This document shows, piece by piece, positions 1 to 8,600 of a DNA stretch of 64,000 nucleotides. The notes beneath the pieces were generated by a model. The model searched no databases. It saw only the letters and a list, made by a program, of their open reading frames with translations, and had not been told where the DNA came from. Location: positions 1 through 64,000 of the forward strand of contig NZ_MLCL01000024.1 in NCBI RefSeq assembly GCF_001942625.1, written 5' to 3'. This DNA is from Mycobacterium syngnathidarum. GTDB lineage: Bacteria > Actinomycetota > Actinomycetes > Mycobacteriales > Mycobacteriaceae. The translations under genes and the position numbers were made by a program. How positions within the stretch are numbered: position 1 is the stretch's first letter; every line of letters begins with the position of its first letter.

Positions 1-73
1 ATGCGACGCTCAACACGGCGGAATGACCCTCGAATTGTGTCGACCTGCGGGCCTGACTAACACCAACGCGCCA

Positions 74-85
74 CAGAGCGCTCTG
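74..85. other. 12-bp perfect palindrome in the left-edge gap
   Basis: CAGAGCGCTCTG is self-complementary and lies in the otherwise empty 140-base left edge, about 55 bases past the stop of the minus-strand DUF3618 gene. It could be part of a weak terminator or a protein-binding site. No U-run and no other structure is visible in bases 1-140, and I see no gene there. Confidence 0.25.
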
Positions 86-140
86 AGGCACCCCGCCCCC
101 AACACCACTAATTCAGCAGACTCCTAGCTCAGGTCTGCCG

Positions 141-434
141 TCAGCGGCGGCGCCACCACACCAGCAGGCCGATCGCCGCGAGCCCCGCGATCACAGCTGC
201 CGCCGGCACCACCGGTTTTGACCTCGCGGCCTCGGTTGCTGCGTGTGCCCGGTCGACCACGGCGTCCTTCGTCTCGGCTGCCTTGTCCTGGGCACGGCCC
301 TTGACGTCGAGTTTGTCCGACAGTGCGGCCACCGTCGCGCCCAACTCGTTGCGCGTCGCGTCGATGTCGGATTGCAGTTCGTCGATACCGGCTTCTGGCC
401 CCGGTTCGGGCGGAAGTCGATCAGCGTTGGCCAT
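141..434 (-). CDS. DUF3618 family small membrane protein
   Basis: A 97-residue protein that starts MANADRLPPEP. It has an acidic, helical N-terminal half with the DUF3618-like pattern (IDATRNELGATVAALSDKLD, roughly residues 24-43). An Ala-rich stretch follows, then one C-terminal membrane helix (about residues 73-92) ending in WWRRR. The start at 434 is preferred over an in-frame upstream codon because AAGGAGG lies six bases before it. It overlaps the end of the holin-like gene by 14 bases, so the two are translationally coupled, an arrangement common in actinobacteria. The molecular role of the family is unknown; a membrane-anchored envelope or stress protein is the usual guess. Confidence 0.75.
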   Translation of the reverse strand: MANADRLPPEPGPEAGIDELQSDIDATRNELGATVAALSDKLDVKGRAQDKAAETKDAVVDRAHAATEAARSKPVVPAAAVIAGLAAIGLLVWWRRR

Positions 435-831
435 GTCGTGCCTCCTTGAGCTCATTGAGGTCCTGCTTCACGCTGTCCACAGACTCGGTGGCCGGTGGTG
501 GAACCTGTTTGGCCTGGCTGCGGCTCACCATCGCGGCCACTGCGGCGCCGAGGAACAGCACGGCGGCGACGATCACCGCGGAGGCCCATACCGGCAGGGC
601 CAGCGAGATCGCTGCGACCACCGCGGCGATGGCCGTCATCAGGCCCAGCACCGCAAGCAGGCCCGCGGCACTGATCAGCCCGGCACCGATTCCGGCGTGG
701 CGTGCGGAGTCCTGGAACTCCCGCTGCGCCAGCCGTAACTCGTCGCGTACCAGCCGTGTTGTCTGCTCCTGCAATTGGCCGAGGAGCTGCGTTGTGGATG
801 CTTCGCTGATTGTTCTTGATTCGGTAGCCAT
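421..831 (-). CDS. Actinobacterial holin-like (DUF1469/Phage_holin_3_6) membrane protein
   Basis: A 136-residue protein starting MATESRTISEAS. A charged amphipathic N-terminus (about residues 1-45, QLLGQLQEQTTRLVRDELRL) is followed by two adjacent hydrophobic helices (about 47-72 and 78-100) and a charged tail. This is the layout of the holin-superfamily III/DUF1469 proteins that sit beside DUF3618 genes in mycobacteria. The start at 831 has GAGAAAGG upstream; the longer in-frame reading to 1005 lacks such a site. No phage genes lie nearby, so a housekeeping membrane role is more likely than lysis. Confidence 0.75.
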   Translation of the reverse strand: MATESRTISEASTTQLLGQLQEQTTRLVRDELRLAQREFQDSARHAGIGAGLISAAGLLAVLGLMTAIAAVVAAISLALPVWASAVIVAAVLFLGAAVAAMVSRSQAKQVPPPATESVDSVKQDLNELKEARHGQR

Positions 832-904
832 GGGTTGGCCTTTCTCAGGCGTACTACTTCTCTCACAAGCAGTGCCCGACAGCAGGCCGGGCAAAACCTG
901 GTAG

Positions 905-940
905 CGGCAGCCGGAAGCCGTTTCTTCCGGGCGGTTGCCG
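905..940. terminator. Hairpin downstream of the 163-residue unknown gene
   Basis: CCGGAAG (911-917) and CTTCCGG (924-930) form a perfect seven-pair stem around a six-base loop. An outer CGGCA/TGCCG pair (905-909/936-940) extends it. It lies past the stop of the minus-strand gene at 1030 and before the holin-like gene, so it probably ends the upstream transcript. There is no U-run, as is usual in mycobacteria. The rest of the 832-1029 gap holds no recognisable gene. Confidence 0.45.
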
Positions 941-1029
941 ATGTGAGGAGAAACCGTGAGTCCGAGCCGCTGTCGACCGGGCAGGCGCCAAGGGCTACCG
1001 GGCACTGGCCCACGAGTCGCCGGTGTAGC

Positions 1030-1521
1030 TCAATCAGCCCAGGCCCGACGGCCGGTTGCGCGAACACGGCTGAGGGTGACGTGGTGTGACCCGTCGCAGC
1101 GCGCGTAGGCGGCGAGCGCGTCGTTTCGGCGCCCTTCGACCCGGTTGATGTGCCGGTTGAGTGCGCGCTTTTGTTGGGTGGTCAGCGAGCGGCCGCGGTG
1201 GGCGAGGAGGTCCAGTTGCTGCCAGCTCAGTCCGTCGAGCTCACCGTCGGTGTCGTGGGTGGCGACGACGACGCAGCCGCGCAGCAATGGCACCGACTTG
1301 GGAGTGAAAGATGTTGTGGCCAGCAGAAGTTCGGTTGCCTGACGGTTCACGTGTCGTTGGCACGAATGGGTGGAGGGGCTGAACCAGAAGTCGAATTGCC
1401 GATCGGCGGAGGTCAGGCAGTGCAGCCCGTGGTCGTGGACGAGTTGATCGATTTCGGCGGTGGTGTAGGCCCGGGTTTCATAGATGGCGCCATGGACGCT
1501 GAAATATAGGACGGTGTTCAT
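1030..1521 (-). CDS. Hypothetical protein, 163 residues
   Basis: I do not recognise a family. The protein starts MNTVLYFSVHGAIYETRAYT and is soluble, with no signal peptide or membrane helix. The middle carries SPSTHSCQRHVNRQATELL. The C-terminal half is basic and His/Arg-rich (RALNRHINRVEGRRND, then RATGRRAWAD). Gly-Leu-Ser-Trp-Gln-Gln-Leu-Asp-Leu-Leu (about residue 97) looks like a short helix. The codon usage and third-position GC look like the neighbours, so it is probably real. A good Shine-Dalgarno sequence is not obvious before the ATG. It is a single-gene unit between two hairpins. No function can be assigned. Confidence 0.6.
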   Translation of the reverse strand: MNTVLYFSVHGAIYETRAYTTAEIDQLVHDHGLHCLTSADRQFDFWFSPSTHSCQRHVNRQATELLLATTSFTPKSVPLLRGCVVVATHDTDGELDGLSWQQLDLLAHRGRSLTTQQKRALNRHINRVEGRRNDALAAYARCDGSHHVTLSRVRATGRRAWAD

Positions 1522-1585
1522 GGTGATGTTCCATTCGCCTCTTTCTTTTCAGTGCGGCCGCAGGTGTGCGGCGCTGTTACTGGAG

Positions 1586-1609
1586 TTACCCGTGTGACGA
1601 ACGGGGTAA
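1586..1609. terminator. Possible imperfect hairpin after the DUF1361 gene
   Basis: TTACCCGT (1586-1593) and ACGGGGTAA (1601-1609) pair with one bulged G around a seven-base loop. It lies about 30 bases past the DUF1361 stop on the minus strand. A weak terminator is the simplest reading. Confidence 0.3.
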
Positions 1610-1639
1610 ACCTTGATAACGATCAGAACACCATTCGAC

Positions 1640-2272
1640 TCAACGCAGGCCGTTGAGCGCCCAGACCGTCAGATACGCCAGCCCGAAGAAGGCTGCCACC
1701 GCTATCGCCACCCCCGTCGATTGCACATACGACAGCGGTGAGCGCACCCATTCGAACGTCGCCGCCACCACTGCATCGGGACGCGTCACCAAGTCCCAGG
1801 AGTTCCACCGCTGGAACCGTCCGATCACCACGCCGACCGCGCAGAGCGCCACCGACATCACGGCCACCAGCCAGCCCCAGACCGGACCGAACTCGTCGTC
1901 CAGGCGGCGATGCACGAGTAGGAGTGACACCACTCCCAGCAGGATCCCGGTCCACGCGGCGAACCCGTACTGCAACACATGGCGCCACAGTTCGTAGCCT
2001 TCACCGAGGTGCACCAGATCGGTGACCAAATACGGCGCGTTGGGCAGGAATGCCAGCCAGACCGCACCCAGCGGCAGCAGCCACAGCCGGCGCTCGACCA
2101 GATCGAAGGCGATCGCGAACACCATCGGGATCCAGGCCAGTACGAGGTTCCACACCAGGAACTTGGTGGGGTACGACATCGGTGCGGCCGGATCGGTGAT
2201 CCCCAGGGCGAGGGTCAGCGCTGTCGTCGCCATCAGGGAGACGACCAGCAGGATGCCACGGGCTTCGGTCAT
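1640..2272 (-). CDS. DUF1361 family integral membrane protein
   Basis: A 210-residue protein starting MTEARGILLVVSLMATTAL. It is very hydrophobic, with about six predicted membrane segments (roughly residues 7-27, 38-58, 65-85, 103-123, 135-157, 185-205). A conserved-looking loop FLPNAPYLVTDLVHL (about residues 77-91) is characteristic of DUF1361. An upstream in-frame ATG at 2347 would add a polar extension untypical of the family, so I use 2272. The gene stands alone, convergent to nothing; the fadE5 terminator hairpin lies upstream of it. No biochemical role is known for the family. Confidence 0.75.
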   Translation of the reverse strand: MTEARGILLVVSLMATTALTLALGITDPAAPMSYPTKFLVWNLVLAWIPMVFAIAFDLVERRLWLLPLGAVWLAFLPNAPYLVTDLVHLGEGYELWRHVLQYGFAAWTGILLGVVSLLLVHRRLDDEFGPVWGWLVAVMSVALCAVGVVIGRFQRWNSWDLVTRPDAVVAATFEWVRSPLSYVQSTGVAIAVAAFFGLAYLTVWALNGLR

Positions 2273-2370
2273 GCGACCAGTGTGCCTGGTCGGGTTTGTC
2301 AGCTGAATGTTGGCTTGTGTTCCATGATTTGGCTGAAACGGGCACACAAGCCGACAGTGGGTGCGTAACG

Positions 2371-2404
2371 CAATGAGGCCCTGGGCGAACCCAGGGCCTC
2401 ATTG
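2371..2404. terminator. Strong hairpin terminator after fadE5
   Basis: CAATGAGGCCCTGGG (2371-2385) and CCCAGGGCCTCATTG (2390-2404) form a perfect 15-pair stem around the tetraloop CGAA, starting 13 bases past the fadE5 stop. No U-run follows on the minus strand, typical of mycobacterial intrinsic terminators. Confidence 0.85.
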
Positions 2405-2416
2405 GTGTACGGCTTT

Positions 2417-4252
2417 TTAGAACGCAGCCTCGTCGAGCTCCATCACCTCGTTGTCGAGGGTCTCGATGACCTGACGGGTGCTGGTGAGCAGCGGCAGCAT
2501 GTTCTTGGCGAAGAACGATGCAGCGGCGATCTTGCCCTCGAGGTAGGTGCGGTCATCCCCGGTGGCGCCGGCGTCGAGCTTCTCGATGGCCACCGAGGCC
2601 TGGCGGGCCAGCAGCCAGCCGAGCAGCAGGTCGCCGACCGACAGCAGGAACCGGACCGAACCGAGACCCACCTTGTAGATGCTGGCGGAATCTTCCTGCG
2701 CAGCCATCAGGTAGCCCGTCAGGCTGGCGGCCATGCCCTGGACATCGGCCAGCGCCGTGCCGAGCAACTCGCGCTCGGTCTTGAGGCGGCCGTTGCCGGT
2801 CTCGTTCTTGATGAACTGCTCGATCTCACCGGCAACGAACGCCAGCGCCTGACCCTTGTCGCGGACGATCTTGCGGAAGAAGAAGTCCTGCGCCTGGATG
2901 GCGGTGGTGCCCTCGTACAGCGAGTCGATCTTGGCGTCGCGGATGTACTGCTCGATCGGGTAGTCCTGCAGGAAGCCGGAACCGCCCAGGGTCTGCAGGC
3001 TCTCGGTCAGCTTGGCGTAGGCCTGCTCCGAGCCGAAGCCCTTGACCACCGGCAGCAGCAGGTCGTTGACCTTGTGCGCGAGCTCGGGCTCGACACCGTG
3101 CAGCGTCTTGGCGACGTCCTTGTCCTGGAAGGTCGCGGTGTACAGGTACAGCGCGCGCATACCCTCGGCGTAGGACTTCTGCGTCATCAGGCTGCGACGC
3201 ACGTCGGGGTGATGCGTGATGGTGACGCGCGGGGCGGTCTTGTCCATCATCTGGGTCAGGTCGGCACCCTGCACGCGCTCCTTGGCGTACTCCAGGGCGT
3301 TCAGGTAACCGGTCGACAGGGTGGCGATGGCCTTGGTGCCCACCATCATTCGGGCCTGCTCGATCACGTCGAACATCTGGGCGATGCCGTTGTGGACCTC
3401 GCCGACCAGCCAGCCCTTGGCAGGCTTGTCGTGCTGGCCGAAGGTCAGCTCACAGGTGGCCGAAACCTTCAGGCCCATCTTGTGCTCGACGTTGGTGACG
3501 TACACGCCGTTGCGCTCGCCCAGCTCGCCGGTCTCGAAGTCGAAGAGGAACTTCGGTACGAAGAACAGCGACAGACCCTTGGTGCCCGGGCCTGCGCCCT
3601 CGGGGCGGGCCAGCACCAGGTGGAAGATGTTCTCGAACAGGTCATCGGAATCGGCGGAGGTGATGAACCGCTTCACGCCGTCGATGTGCCAGGAGCCGTC
3701 CTCCTGCTGGACGGCCTTGGTGCGGCCGGCGCCCACGTCGGAACCGGCGTCGGGCTCGGTGAGCACCATGGTGGCGCCCCAGCCGCGCTCGGAGGCCAGG
3801 ACGGCCCACTTCTTCTGCTCTTCAGTCGCGTTTTCGTAGAAGATCTGCGCGAATGCGGCACCGCCGGCGTACATCCACACGGCGGGGTTGGCGCCGAGGA
3901 TGTGCTCGTTGAGGGCCCACAGCAGAGCCTTGGGGGCGGGCACGCCGCCGAGTTCTTCGTAGAGGCCGACCTTGTCCCAGCCGCCGTCGATCGCCGCGCG
4001 CACCGACTTCTTGAAGGGCTCGGGCAGGGTGACGGTGTGGGTCTTGGGATCGAACACCGGCGGGTTGCGGTCACCATCGGTGAACGAGTCGCCGATCGGG
4101 CCCTCGGCCAGGCGAGCCATCTCGTTGAGCATCTCGCGGGCCGTATCGGCGTCCAGGTCGGTGTAGTCACCGGACCCAAGGGCCTTGTCCAGGCCGAAGA
4201 CGTCGAACAGGTTAAAGACCTGGTCACGGACATTGCTCTTGTAGTGGCTCAC
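2417..4252 (-). CDS. fadE5: Acyl-CoA dehydrogenase FadE5
   Basis: A 611-residue FAD enzyme that introduces the alpha,beta double bond in acyl-CoA, the first step of beta-oxidation, in the cytoplasm. The sequence matches M. tuberculosis FadE5 (Rv0244c) in length and, from memory, closely along its whole length, starting [15 protein letters not shown] and ending [11 protein letters not shown]. The FAD/substrate motif [12 protein letters not shown] lies near residues 165-176, and the C-terminal four-helix domain carries [19 protein letters not shown] (about 413-431), which precedes [11 protein letters not shown]. The GTG at 4252 is preferred over ATG 4276 because AAGGAGG sits four bases before it and the N-terminus then matches the homologue. 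It is divergent from a reductase-like gene; a palindrome in the shared region (4299-4316) may be its operator. FadE5 of M. tuberculosis acts on a broad range of chain lengths. Confidence 0.95.
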   Translation of the reverse strand: MSHYKSNVRDQVFNLFDVFGLDKALGSGDYTDLDADTAREMLNEMARLAEGPIGDSFTDGDRNPPVFDPKTHTVTLPEPFKKSVRAAIDGGWDKVGLYEELGGVPAPKALLWALNEHILGANPAVWMYAGGAAFAQIFYENATEEQKKWAVLASERGWGATMVLTEPDAGSDVGAGRTKAVQQEDGSWHIDGVKRFITSADSDDLFENIFHLVLARPEGAGPGTKGLSLFFVPKFLFDFETGELGERNGVYVTNVEHKMGLKVSATCELTFGQHDKPAKGWLVGEVHNGIAQMFDVIEQARMMVGTKAIATLSTGYLNALEYAKERVQGADLTQMMDKTAPRVTITHHPDVRRSLMTQKSYAEGMRALYLYTATFQDKDVAKTLHGVEPELAHKVNDLLLPVVKGFGSEQAYAKLTESLQTLGGSGFLQDYPIEQYIRDAKIDSLYEGTTAIQAQDFFFRKIVRDKGQALAFVAGEIEQFIKNETGNGRLKTERELLGTALADVQGMAASLTGYLMAAQEDSASIYKVGLGSVRFLLSVGDLLLGWLLARQASVAIEKLDAGATGDDRTYLEGKIAAASFFAKNMLPLLTSTRQVIETLDNEVMELDEAAF

Positions 4253-4298
4253 TTTTCCTCCTTGTGAGAATGCCACCTGAGGTTGGGTACTTCGGATA

Positions 4299-4316
4299 AG
4301 TTACCCACCAGTAACT
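4299..4316. promoter_or_regulatory. Candidate operator upstream of fadE5
   Basis: AGTTAC (4299-4304) and GTAACT (4311-4316) are an inverted repeat with a six-base spacer, about 47 bases before the fadE5 start. A further related half-site (GTTCAGTAAC) lies near 4333-4342. The shape fits a TetR-type fatty-acid regulator. The protein that binds is not shown by the sequence. Confidence 0.45.
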
Positions 4317-4440
4317 GCGGCCAACTATACCGTTCAGTAACTTCAACGCAAAGAAACTCTGAGCAATTTCTGGGAGCTAACCAACCCAGCGGTTGATCGA
4401 CCTATGTACCGCACCATCGAAATCGCCCTGAACTGCGGTT

Positions 4441-4482
4441 TCGTCACATTGTGACGATCCTCACGAATATCGCCATTAGGGT
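4441..4482 (+). promoter_or_regulatory. CRP-like site and -10 box of the reductase-like gene
   Basis: TGTGA (4450-4454), six bases, then TCACG (4461-4465) differs by one base from the CRP consensus TGTGA-N6-TCACA. It overlaps a second palindrome, TCGTCACA-T-TGTGACGA (4441-4457). A TAGGGT -10 (4477-4482) stands six bases before the ATG at 4489, so the mRNA should be leaderless. The CRP-like centre is about 31 bases upstream of that start. Confidence 0.5.
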
Positions 4483-4488
4483 GGGCGG

Positions 4489-5568
4489 ATGCGTCGAATC
4501 GCGGTGTGGGGTACGGGAAACATGGGGGCGACGGCCATCAGATCGGCCAGGGCGTTTCCCGGGCTGGAATTGGCGGCAGTCATCACGTCGTCAGAGGACA
4601 AGGCCGGTCGGGATGCCGCGACGTTCGCCAAGCTGGACGAGCTGACCGGGGTCAATGCCACGACGGATGTCGACGCGGCCCTGGCCGAGTGCGACGCCGT
4701 CGCCTACATGTCCTCCGGCGACATTCGGCCGGAGGAAGCCATCGCCGAGATCGAGCGGTGCCTGCGGGCCGGCAAGCAAGTGGTGACGCCCTCGCTGTAT
4801 TCCCTCTACGACCCGGCCTCGGCTCCGGCGGAGTGGGTCGAGCGGCTCACCGACGCGGCGGTGGCGGGCAACTCCGCGCTCTTGGTCAGCGGTGTCGACC
4901 CGGGTTGGGGCAATGACGCGCTGGCCGTGATCGCGGCCGGGCTGTGTACCCGGATCAAGACCATCCGGTGCCAGGAGATCTTCGACTACTCCACCTATGA
5001 CCAGCCGCACGCGGTGCGCGTGCTCTGTGGTTTCGGTGGGTCGATGGAGGAGACACCGATGATGCTGCTGCCCTCGATCCCGACCATGGTGTGGGGCGGC
5101 AACGTACGGCTGATCGGCCGCGGGCTGGGTCTGGAGATCGACGACATCACCGAGACGGTCGAACGGCTCCCGCTGACCGAATCCGTCGACAACGTGCTTG
5201 GACATTTCGACGCCGGCACGCAGGGTGCTTTCCGGCTTCAGGTCATCGGATGGGCCGACGGCGTCGAGCGCGTCATCATCGAACACATCACCCGCATCGA
5301 TCCCGGCTGTGCCCCGGACTGGCCACAGCCCGACCAAGGCGTCGGCGACCACCGGGTGATCGTCGACGGCGATCCGCAGCTGAGCATCGTGGTCCGTGCC
5401 GACGTGCCGGGCGGCACCCGCGCTGACGGCGGCAACACCACGGCGGCCAACCGACTCTTGGGCGCGATCGATTGGCTGGCCACCCAGAAGCCCGGCATCT
5501 ACGACGGCCTCGACGTGCCGCTGCACCCGCCGCTGCCGCCCGAGGTCGAGGCCACCCGCTGGATCTGA
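4489..5568 (+). CDS. Dihydrodipicolinate reductase-like NAD(P)-dependent oxidoreductase
   Basis: A 359-residue protein with an N-terminal Rossmann motif (VWGTGNMGATAIRSA, about residues 6-20) of the DapB N-terminal type. The body (SGVDPGWGNDALAVIAAGL, EIFDYSTYDQPHAV) matches the long DapB-like family that includes 2,4-diaminopentanoate dehydrogenase, rather than true DapB (about 245-270 residues). The substrate is therefore unlikely to be dihydrodipicolinate, and I cannot name it. No signal or membrane segments. It lies alone between fadE5 and the PKS gene; the same neighbour order is known in M. smegmatis. The ATG appears to be leaderless, with a CRP-like site upstream. Confidence 0.8.
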   Translation: MRRIAVWGTGNMGATAIRSARAFPGLELAAVITSSEDKAGRDAATFAKLDELTGVNATTDVDAALAECDAVAYMSSGDIRPEEAIAEIERCLRAGKQVVTPSLYSLYDPASAPAEWVERLTDAAVAGNSALLVSGVDPGWGNDALAVIAAGLCTRIKTIRCQEIFDYSTYDQPHAVRVLCGFGGSMEETPMMLLPSIPTMVWGGNVRLIGRGLGLEIDDITETVERLPLTESVDNVLGHFDAGTQGAFRLQVIGWADGVERVIIEHITRIDPGCAPDWPQPDQGVGDHRVIVDGDPQLSIVVRADVPGGTRADGGNTTAANRLLGAIDWLATQKPGIYDGLDVPLHPPLPPEVEATRWI

Positions 5569-5610
5569 CCTTCTTCCGCTGACCAGTCCCCCGCAAGCGG
5601 GCGGGTCCCA

Positions 5611-5652
5611 GCAAATGTCCCCGACACGCTGAGCGTGTCGGGGACAATTTGC
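5611..5652. terminator. Bidirectional terminator between reductase-like gene and PKS
   Basis: GTCCCCGACACGC (5617-5629) and GCGTGTCGGGGAC (5633-5645) form a perfect 13-pair stem with loop TGA. GCAAAT/ATTTGC (5611-5616/5647-5652) continue it past a single bulged A. It sits between the convergent ends of the two genes and should stop both. Confidence 0.9.
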
Positions 5653-5670
5653 GTCTGCTGCTCGCGGGGG

Positions 5671-8600
5671 TTAGTCCGCAGCCGCCTCAGCGGGCTCGGC
5701 CGGTGCTTCCACCGGCTCGGCCGGTGCCTCAGCGGGCTCGGCCGGTGCTTCCGCCGATGCCTCTGTAGATGCCTCGGCAGGTTCCGCGTCGGGCAGCTGG
5801 GCGACGAGGTACTCGGCCAGCCCACCGATGGTGGGGTAATCGAACACCGCGGTCGCATTGAGCGTGAACTTGCCACCGAACTGACTGTGCAGCCGGTTGC
5901 GAAGTTCGATCGCCATCAGCGAGTCCGTGCCGAGATCAAGGAAGCGGCTGGTCGCGGCGGGCGGTGAAGCGAGCCGCAGGAAGTTCTGCACTTCCTTCTG
6001 CAAGAACTCGGTGACGAACCCGGCACGCTGCGGCACGGGGATCTCGAGCAGTTGCTTGAGCACCTCGCTGTCGCCGACGACCTCGCCGACCGCACTCGGC
6101 AACACCAGATCGAGGATCGGCGGCCGCTGGCTGCCCAGCACCTTCGCGGCCCGCTGCCAGTTCGCCTTGAGGACGGTGGCCTGGCCGGTGCCGTTGGCGA
6201 CGACCTCGCCCAGCGCGGCCAGCGCCGCCGAAGGCTCCAGCGGAATCAGGCCCTGGGCACTGATGTTCGCAGTCGCCGCCTCCGAGGACGCCATACCGCC
6301 CTGACCCCACGGGCCGAAGTTGATGCCCGTGGCGGGCAGGCCGTGCGCCCTACGCTGCGCGATCAGACCGTCGAGCAACGCGTTGGCCGTCGCATAGTTG
6401 GACTGACCCGGTGAACCGAACAAGCTCGACACCGACGAGGACACGATGAAGAAGTCCAGATCGTCATCCTTGGTCAGCCGGTCCAGATATGCGGCGCCGA
6501 AGGCCTTGGCCGCCAACGTCGTCCGGAACCGTTCCACACTCTGCTGGCCGAGCAGCGCATCATCGAGCACGCCGGCCAGGTGCGCGATACCGGCAAGTGG
6601 TGGCAATTCCGCGCGGATCCGTTCCAGGAGCTTCGCCACCTCGGCCTCTTCACCCACATCGGCGGTGAAGACGTGGATGCGGGTCTTGTTGCGCTCGGTG
6701 ATCTCGTCGATCAACCGTTGTGCATCCGGATCGGGGGCACAACGGCTGGTCAACACGATGTCTCCGGCACCTCGCTGGGCCAGACACGACGCGGTGTGTA
6801 GACCGATCGCCCCGAGCCCGCCTGTGATGAGGTAGGTCCGGTCCGGCTGCGGTGCAAGCGGATTCGGTAGCTGGCAGACGATCTTGCCGATGTGCCGGGC
6901 CTGCTGCATCCGCCGGAAGGCCGTCCGGGCCTCGGTCAGCGGGTAGATCTCCGCGGGCAGCGGTTTCCACACCCCCTTGGCCAATCCGTCCGAGACCTCG
7001 GTGAGCAGGTCGCGGATGCGATCCGGCTCGGTGAACATCACGGTGTCCAGCGCGACGATCTCGTAGGAGACGTCGGGCCGGGCCTCGGCCATCTGCTCGG
7101 CTGACCAGATGTCACGCTTGGCGATCTCGGCGAAGCGGCCGTTGCGGGCAGTGGCCTTCAGCGTCGCTTCGATGAACCCTTCGCTGGTCAGGGAGTTCAG
7201 CACCACATCCACGCCGGCACCGTCGGTGTCGGCCAAGATCTGGTCGGCGAAGTCCGTTGTCCGCGAGTCGTAAACGTACTTCACACCCAGGTTGCGCAAC
7301 GTCGCGCGCTTGAAGGTGCTGGCCGTCGCGTAGACCTCAGCGCCGCACTGCTGTGCCATCTGGACGGCCGCCAGGCCGACACCGCCACTGGCGGCGTGGA
7401 TGAGCACCTTGTCGCCAGGCTTGAGCTGCGCCCAGTCGAAGGACAGGCGGACCGTCAGGGCCGCAGCGGGAATCGTGGCGGCCTCGACCGCGCTGACGCC
7501 GTCCGGGATCGGCGCCAGGAACTGGGCCGGCACGTTGAACCTGCTGGAGAACGCGCCCTGCATGGAGCCGTAGACGCGCTGGCCCACTTCGACTCCGGTG
7601 ACGCCCTCACCCAATTGCGTGACGACACCGGCGAAGTCACCGCCGATCGGCCCGGGGTCGCCCGGGTAGAGGCCCAGGACGTTGAGCACGTCGCGGAAGT
7701 TGAGCCCCGCGGCCTCCACCCGAACCTGCACGTAGCCCTCGTCCGGTGCGGGCACCTCTTTCTCGGTGATTCGCAGATTGTCGATCGCGCCGCGCTCGGT
7801 GGGGGCCAGGACGTAATCGTTTCCGCGAGGCACCGTGAGATGGCCGCTACGGGCCCAGGGCAGTAGCCGGGAAGCCAACAGCTTGCCTTGCCGCACTGCG
7901 ATTTCCGGCTCTTCGACCGGCGTCACCAACAGATTCGCGAGTGCCTGCACGGCTTCACCAGACCCGTCGGTGTCGACGAGCTTGGCGCGCAGCGCCGGTT
8001 CCTCGTTGATCGTGGTGCGGCCGAATCCCCACAGGGCCGCTTGCACCGGGTCGACCGGTTCCCCGGATTCGGTGGCCACTGCCCGCTCGGTGACGATCCA
8101 CAGACCGCCGGGCAATTTCACCTCTCCGCCCTGCACGGTGTGCACCGCGCTGAGCAGATTGGCGATCTCGGTCTCGAGCCGGGCCTGGCGGTCCGCGCTC
8201 GATTCCTCTGCACCCGCTGCGGTGGCCCGCCAGATAACACCGGAGAACGGCAGACCGCGTTCCTTGGCCTGGGTCAGCACCTGCCCGAGGAGTTCTGGAT
8301 CGGTGCTGTGGTCGAACGGGATGCAGCCCGGAACCTTGGCGGCCAGTTCGTCGAATCCGGCGATCAACCAGGTGCCGCTGGCGTTTTCGGCTGCGTCCTC
8401 GGCAGCCGGCGGTACCGGAACCTCGTGCCAGCCCAGGGTGTACAGCAGGCGGGTGGCGTCGCCGCCGAGTCCGCGCAGCAGTGCTTCGCGAGGCGCGCGC
8501 TTGACGGTGAAGTCACGCACGCCGCCGAGATACCGGCCATCGCGGTCGAGGTAGTCGAGATCGAAGACCTGGGTCTCGCTGTCCAGGGCGCTCTCATGCC

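Noticed and set aside
421..831. Prophage holin
   Set aside because: No lysin, tail, capsid or integrase genes are nearby; the DUF3618 plus holin-like pair is a common chromosomal arrangement in mycobacteria.
1021..1090. tRNA-like stretch beginning GGTGTAGCTCAAT
   Set aside because: Only the D-arm-like start fits; no matching acceptor stem or TTCGA T-loop follows, and it overlaps a coding region end.
2402..4267. 621-codon plus-strand frame opposite fadE5
   Set aside because: It mirrors the fadE5 codons and has no recognisable domain; fadE5 on the other strand is certain.
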